Positions 63,263 to 64,000 of a stretch of 64,000 nucleotides of DNA are shown here, piece after piece; position 1 is the first letter of the stretch; every line of letters begins with the position of its first letter. The position numbers were made by a program, and so were the translations under genes. The notes beneath the pieces are model-generated. The model was not told where the DNA came from, did no database searches, and saw only the letters and a list, made by a program, of their open reading frames with translations. The stretch comes from Taenia hydatigena (lineage: Eukaryota > Platyhelminthes > Cestoda > Cyclophyllidea > Taeniidae): contig JADWOT020000006.1 in the NCBI GenBank assembly GCA_036345935.2, forward strand, positions 6,910,869 through 6,974,868. The letters are read 5' to 3'.

Positions 63263-63789
63263 TTTCGGCAGTCCGAACAAATAAAGTATTATGGATATCT
63301 CTGACACTTGGAGGAGCTGCCATCGTAGTCCCCGTTAGGGACTGCGTTGATCACCTTCTACCTGAGAAAATAAATGCATCGCGTCAGCGTTGGCCACCGA
63401 AACGAGGAGGTGGATGACGATATAACGATACATGCAAAATCGTCCGCAAGAATCCCGCTAAGGTTGCACTCGATTAAAACAAGGAAATTGAAAAATGAAA
63501 TGTAGTATTGGTGTTAATACTGCAAATCATGCGCTTTCGCCCACATTACAGTCGAGACTATGGAAGGCAAATGCGCAAATTTTCTGCACAGCACAGCTTT
63601 TCATTCTGTAATAACTAACCTGCATCATGAGGGGTATTTCAAACGTATTTCATACAGAGTTTGTAAGCCGTCAATCTGAAAATAGCTTTCAAAAAACAGT
63701 TTGCATATCATTAGGTTGCAATCAGCTTTTTAGGAAAGATGTGAAGTTTTGTTGATTTGACATTGTTTAAAAAGGCATTGGCCTTCAAA

Positions 63790-63875
63790 TCACCCGTTTC
63801 GTCTGCACGCTATTTAAGCGGGAGCGCAAAGCCACCTCGACAATTTCGGTGCTTTTCGCGTCCGAGCTTCGTAAG
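63790..63875 (+). promoter_or_regulatory. Possible promoter and non-coding first exon
   Basis: A GC-rich island with a TATTTAAG box near 63811 is followed about 55 bases later by the donor-like GAGCTTC|GTAAGC. This could be the start of a plus-strand gene that lies beyond the window. It is a weak, pattern-based call. Confidence 0.2.
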
Positions 63876-64000
63876 CTGAAAAGAAGGAAAAGGGGTAGGG
63901 TACGTTTCTTTTACCATTTTTCAGCTAGCTTAGGATAAGCAAGGTACCCGACTCTTATAATGTCTTAGCTGCATATGCTAGTCGATCGTTTCTTTTAAGA

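Noticed and set aside
1..64000. Bacterial-type features (operons, CRISPR, IS elements, ribosome binding sites)
   Set aside because: The window is spliced eukaryotic DNA; no regularly spaced repeat-spacer array or transposase was seen.

Overview
The window is eukaryotic DNA, AT-leaning, gene-poor and rich in decayed repeats. Reading frames are broken by introns from 46 nt to over 1 kb. The most telling genes are an HMG-box SSRP1 (FACT subunit) terminal exon, a CAP/venom-allergen-like (SCP/TAPS) gene of the kind expanded in parasitic flatworms, one-finger-per-exon C2H2 genes and a two-Ig membrane protein. My best guess is a platyhelminth, probably a large-genome tapeworm. That is an inference from gene content and intron style, not a proof.

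Layout. 1-4.3 kb: no convincing gene; purine/pyrimidine and TG/CG simple sequence. 4.3-5.05 kb (minus): a three-exon coding fragment with phase-consistent splicing but no recognised family. 5.3-6.4 kb: two diverged copies of a short dispersed repeat (third copy at 63.1 kb). 10.2-14.4 kb (plus): a four-exon gene for a secreted/membrane protein with two Ig-like domains, a WxxW/cysteine segment and one membrane helix, FAM187-like. 15.6-16.45 kb (minus): C-terminal exon of SSRP1, cut by a 100-N assembly gap. 18.5-19.3 kb: a decayed four-finger gene copy (E).

21.4-39.1 kb is a segmental duplication complex. A 6.3-kb block (A) is repeated about 8.0 kb downstream (B). Each carries the same minus-strand C2H2 array, four exons with one finger each, joined by phase-1 introns. 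Between A and B lies D, a 1.66-kb copy of the 5' half of a CAP gene. The fuller CAP gene (C) lies inverted beyond B. D has a nonsense codon and ends at the exon-3 splice junction. C itself shows a Trp-to-Arg change in the CAP signature and a one-base phase mismatch, so it may also be dying. Both A and B carry a longer minus-strand reading frame with a shared TAG.

38.7-46.7 kb holds three diverged copies (R1-R3) of a ~1-kb repeat whose reading frames, including CxxC pairs, are partly conserved. A tRNA-Tyr(GTA)-like gene with a 12-nt intron lies at 43.9 kb. 51.6-52.4 kb is an imperfect inverted repeat. 56.4-57 kb (plus) has a well-spliced pair of 3' exons of an unrecognised gene. The rest of 46.7-64 kb has only weak exon candidates.

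I could not run any search. Splice sites were judged by eye from GT/AG context and phase agreement, so gene ends are mostly open.
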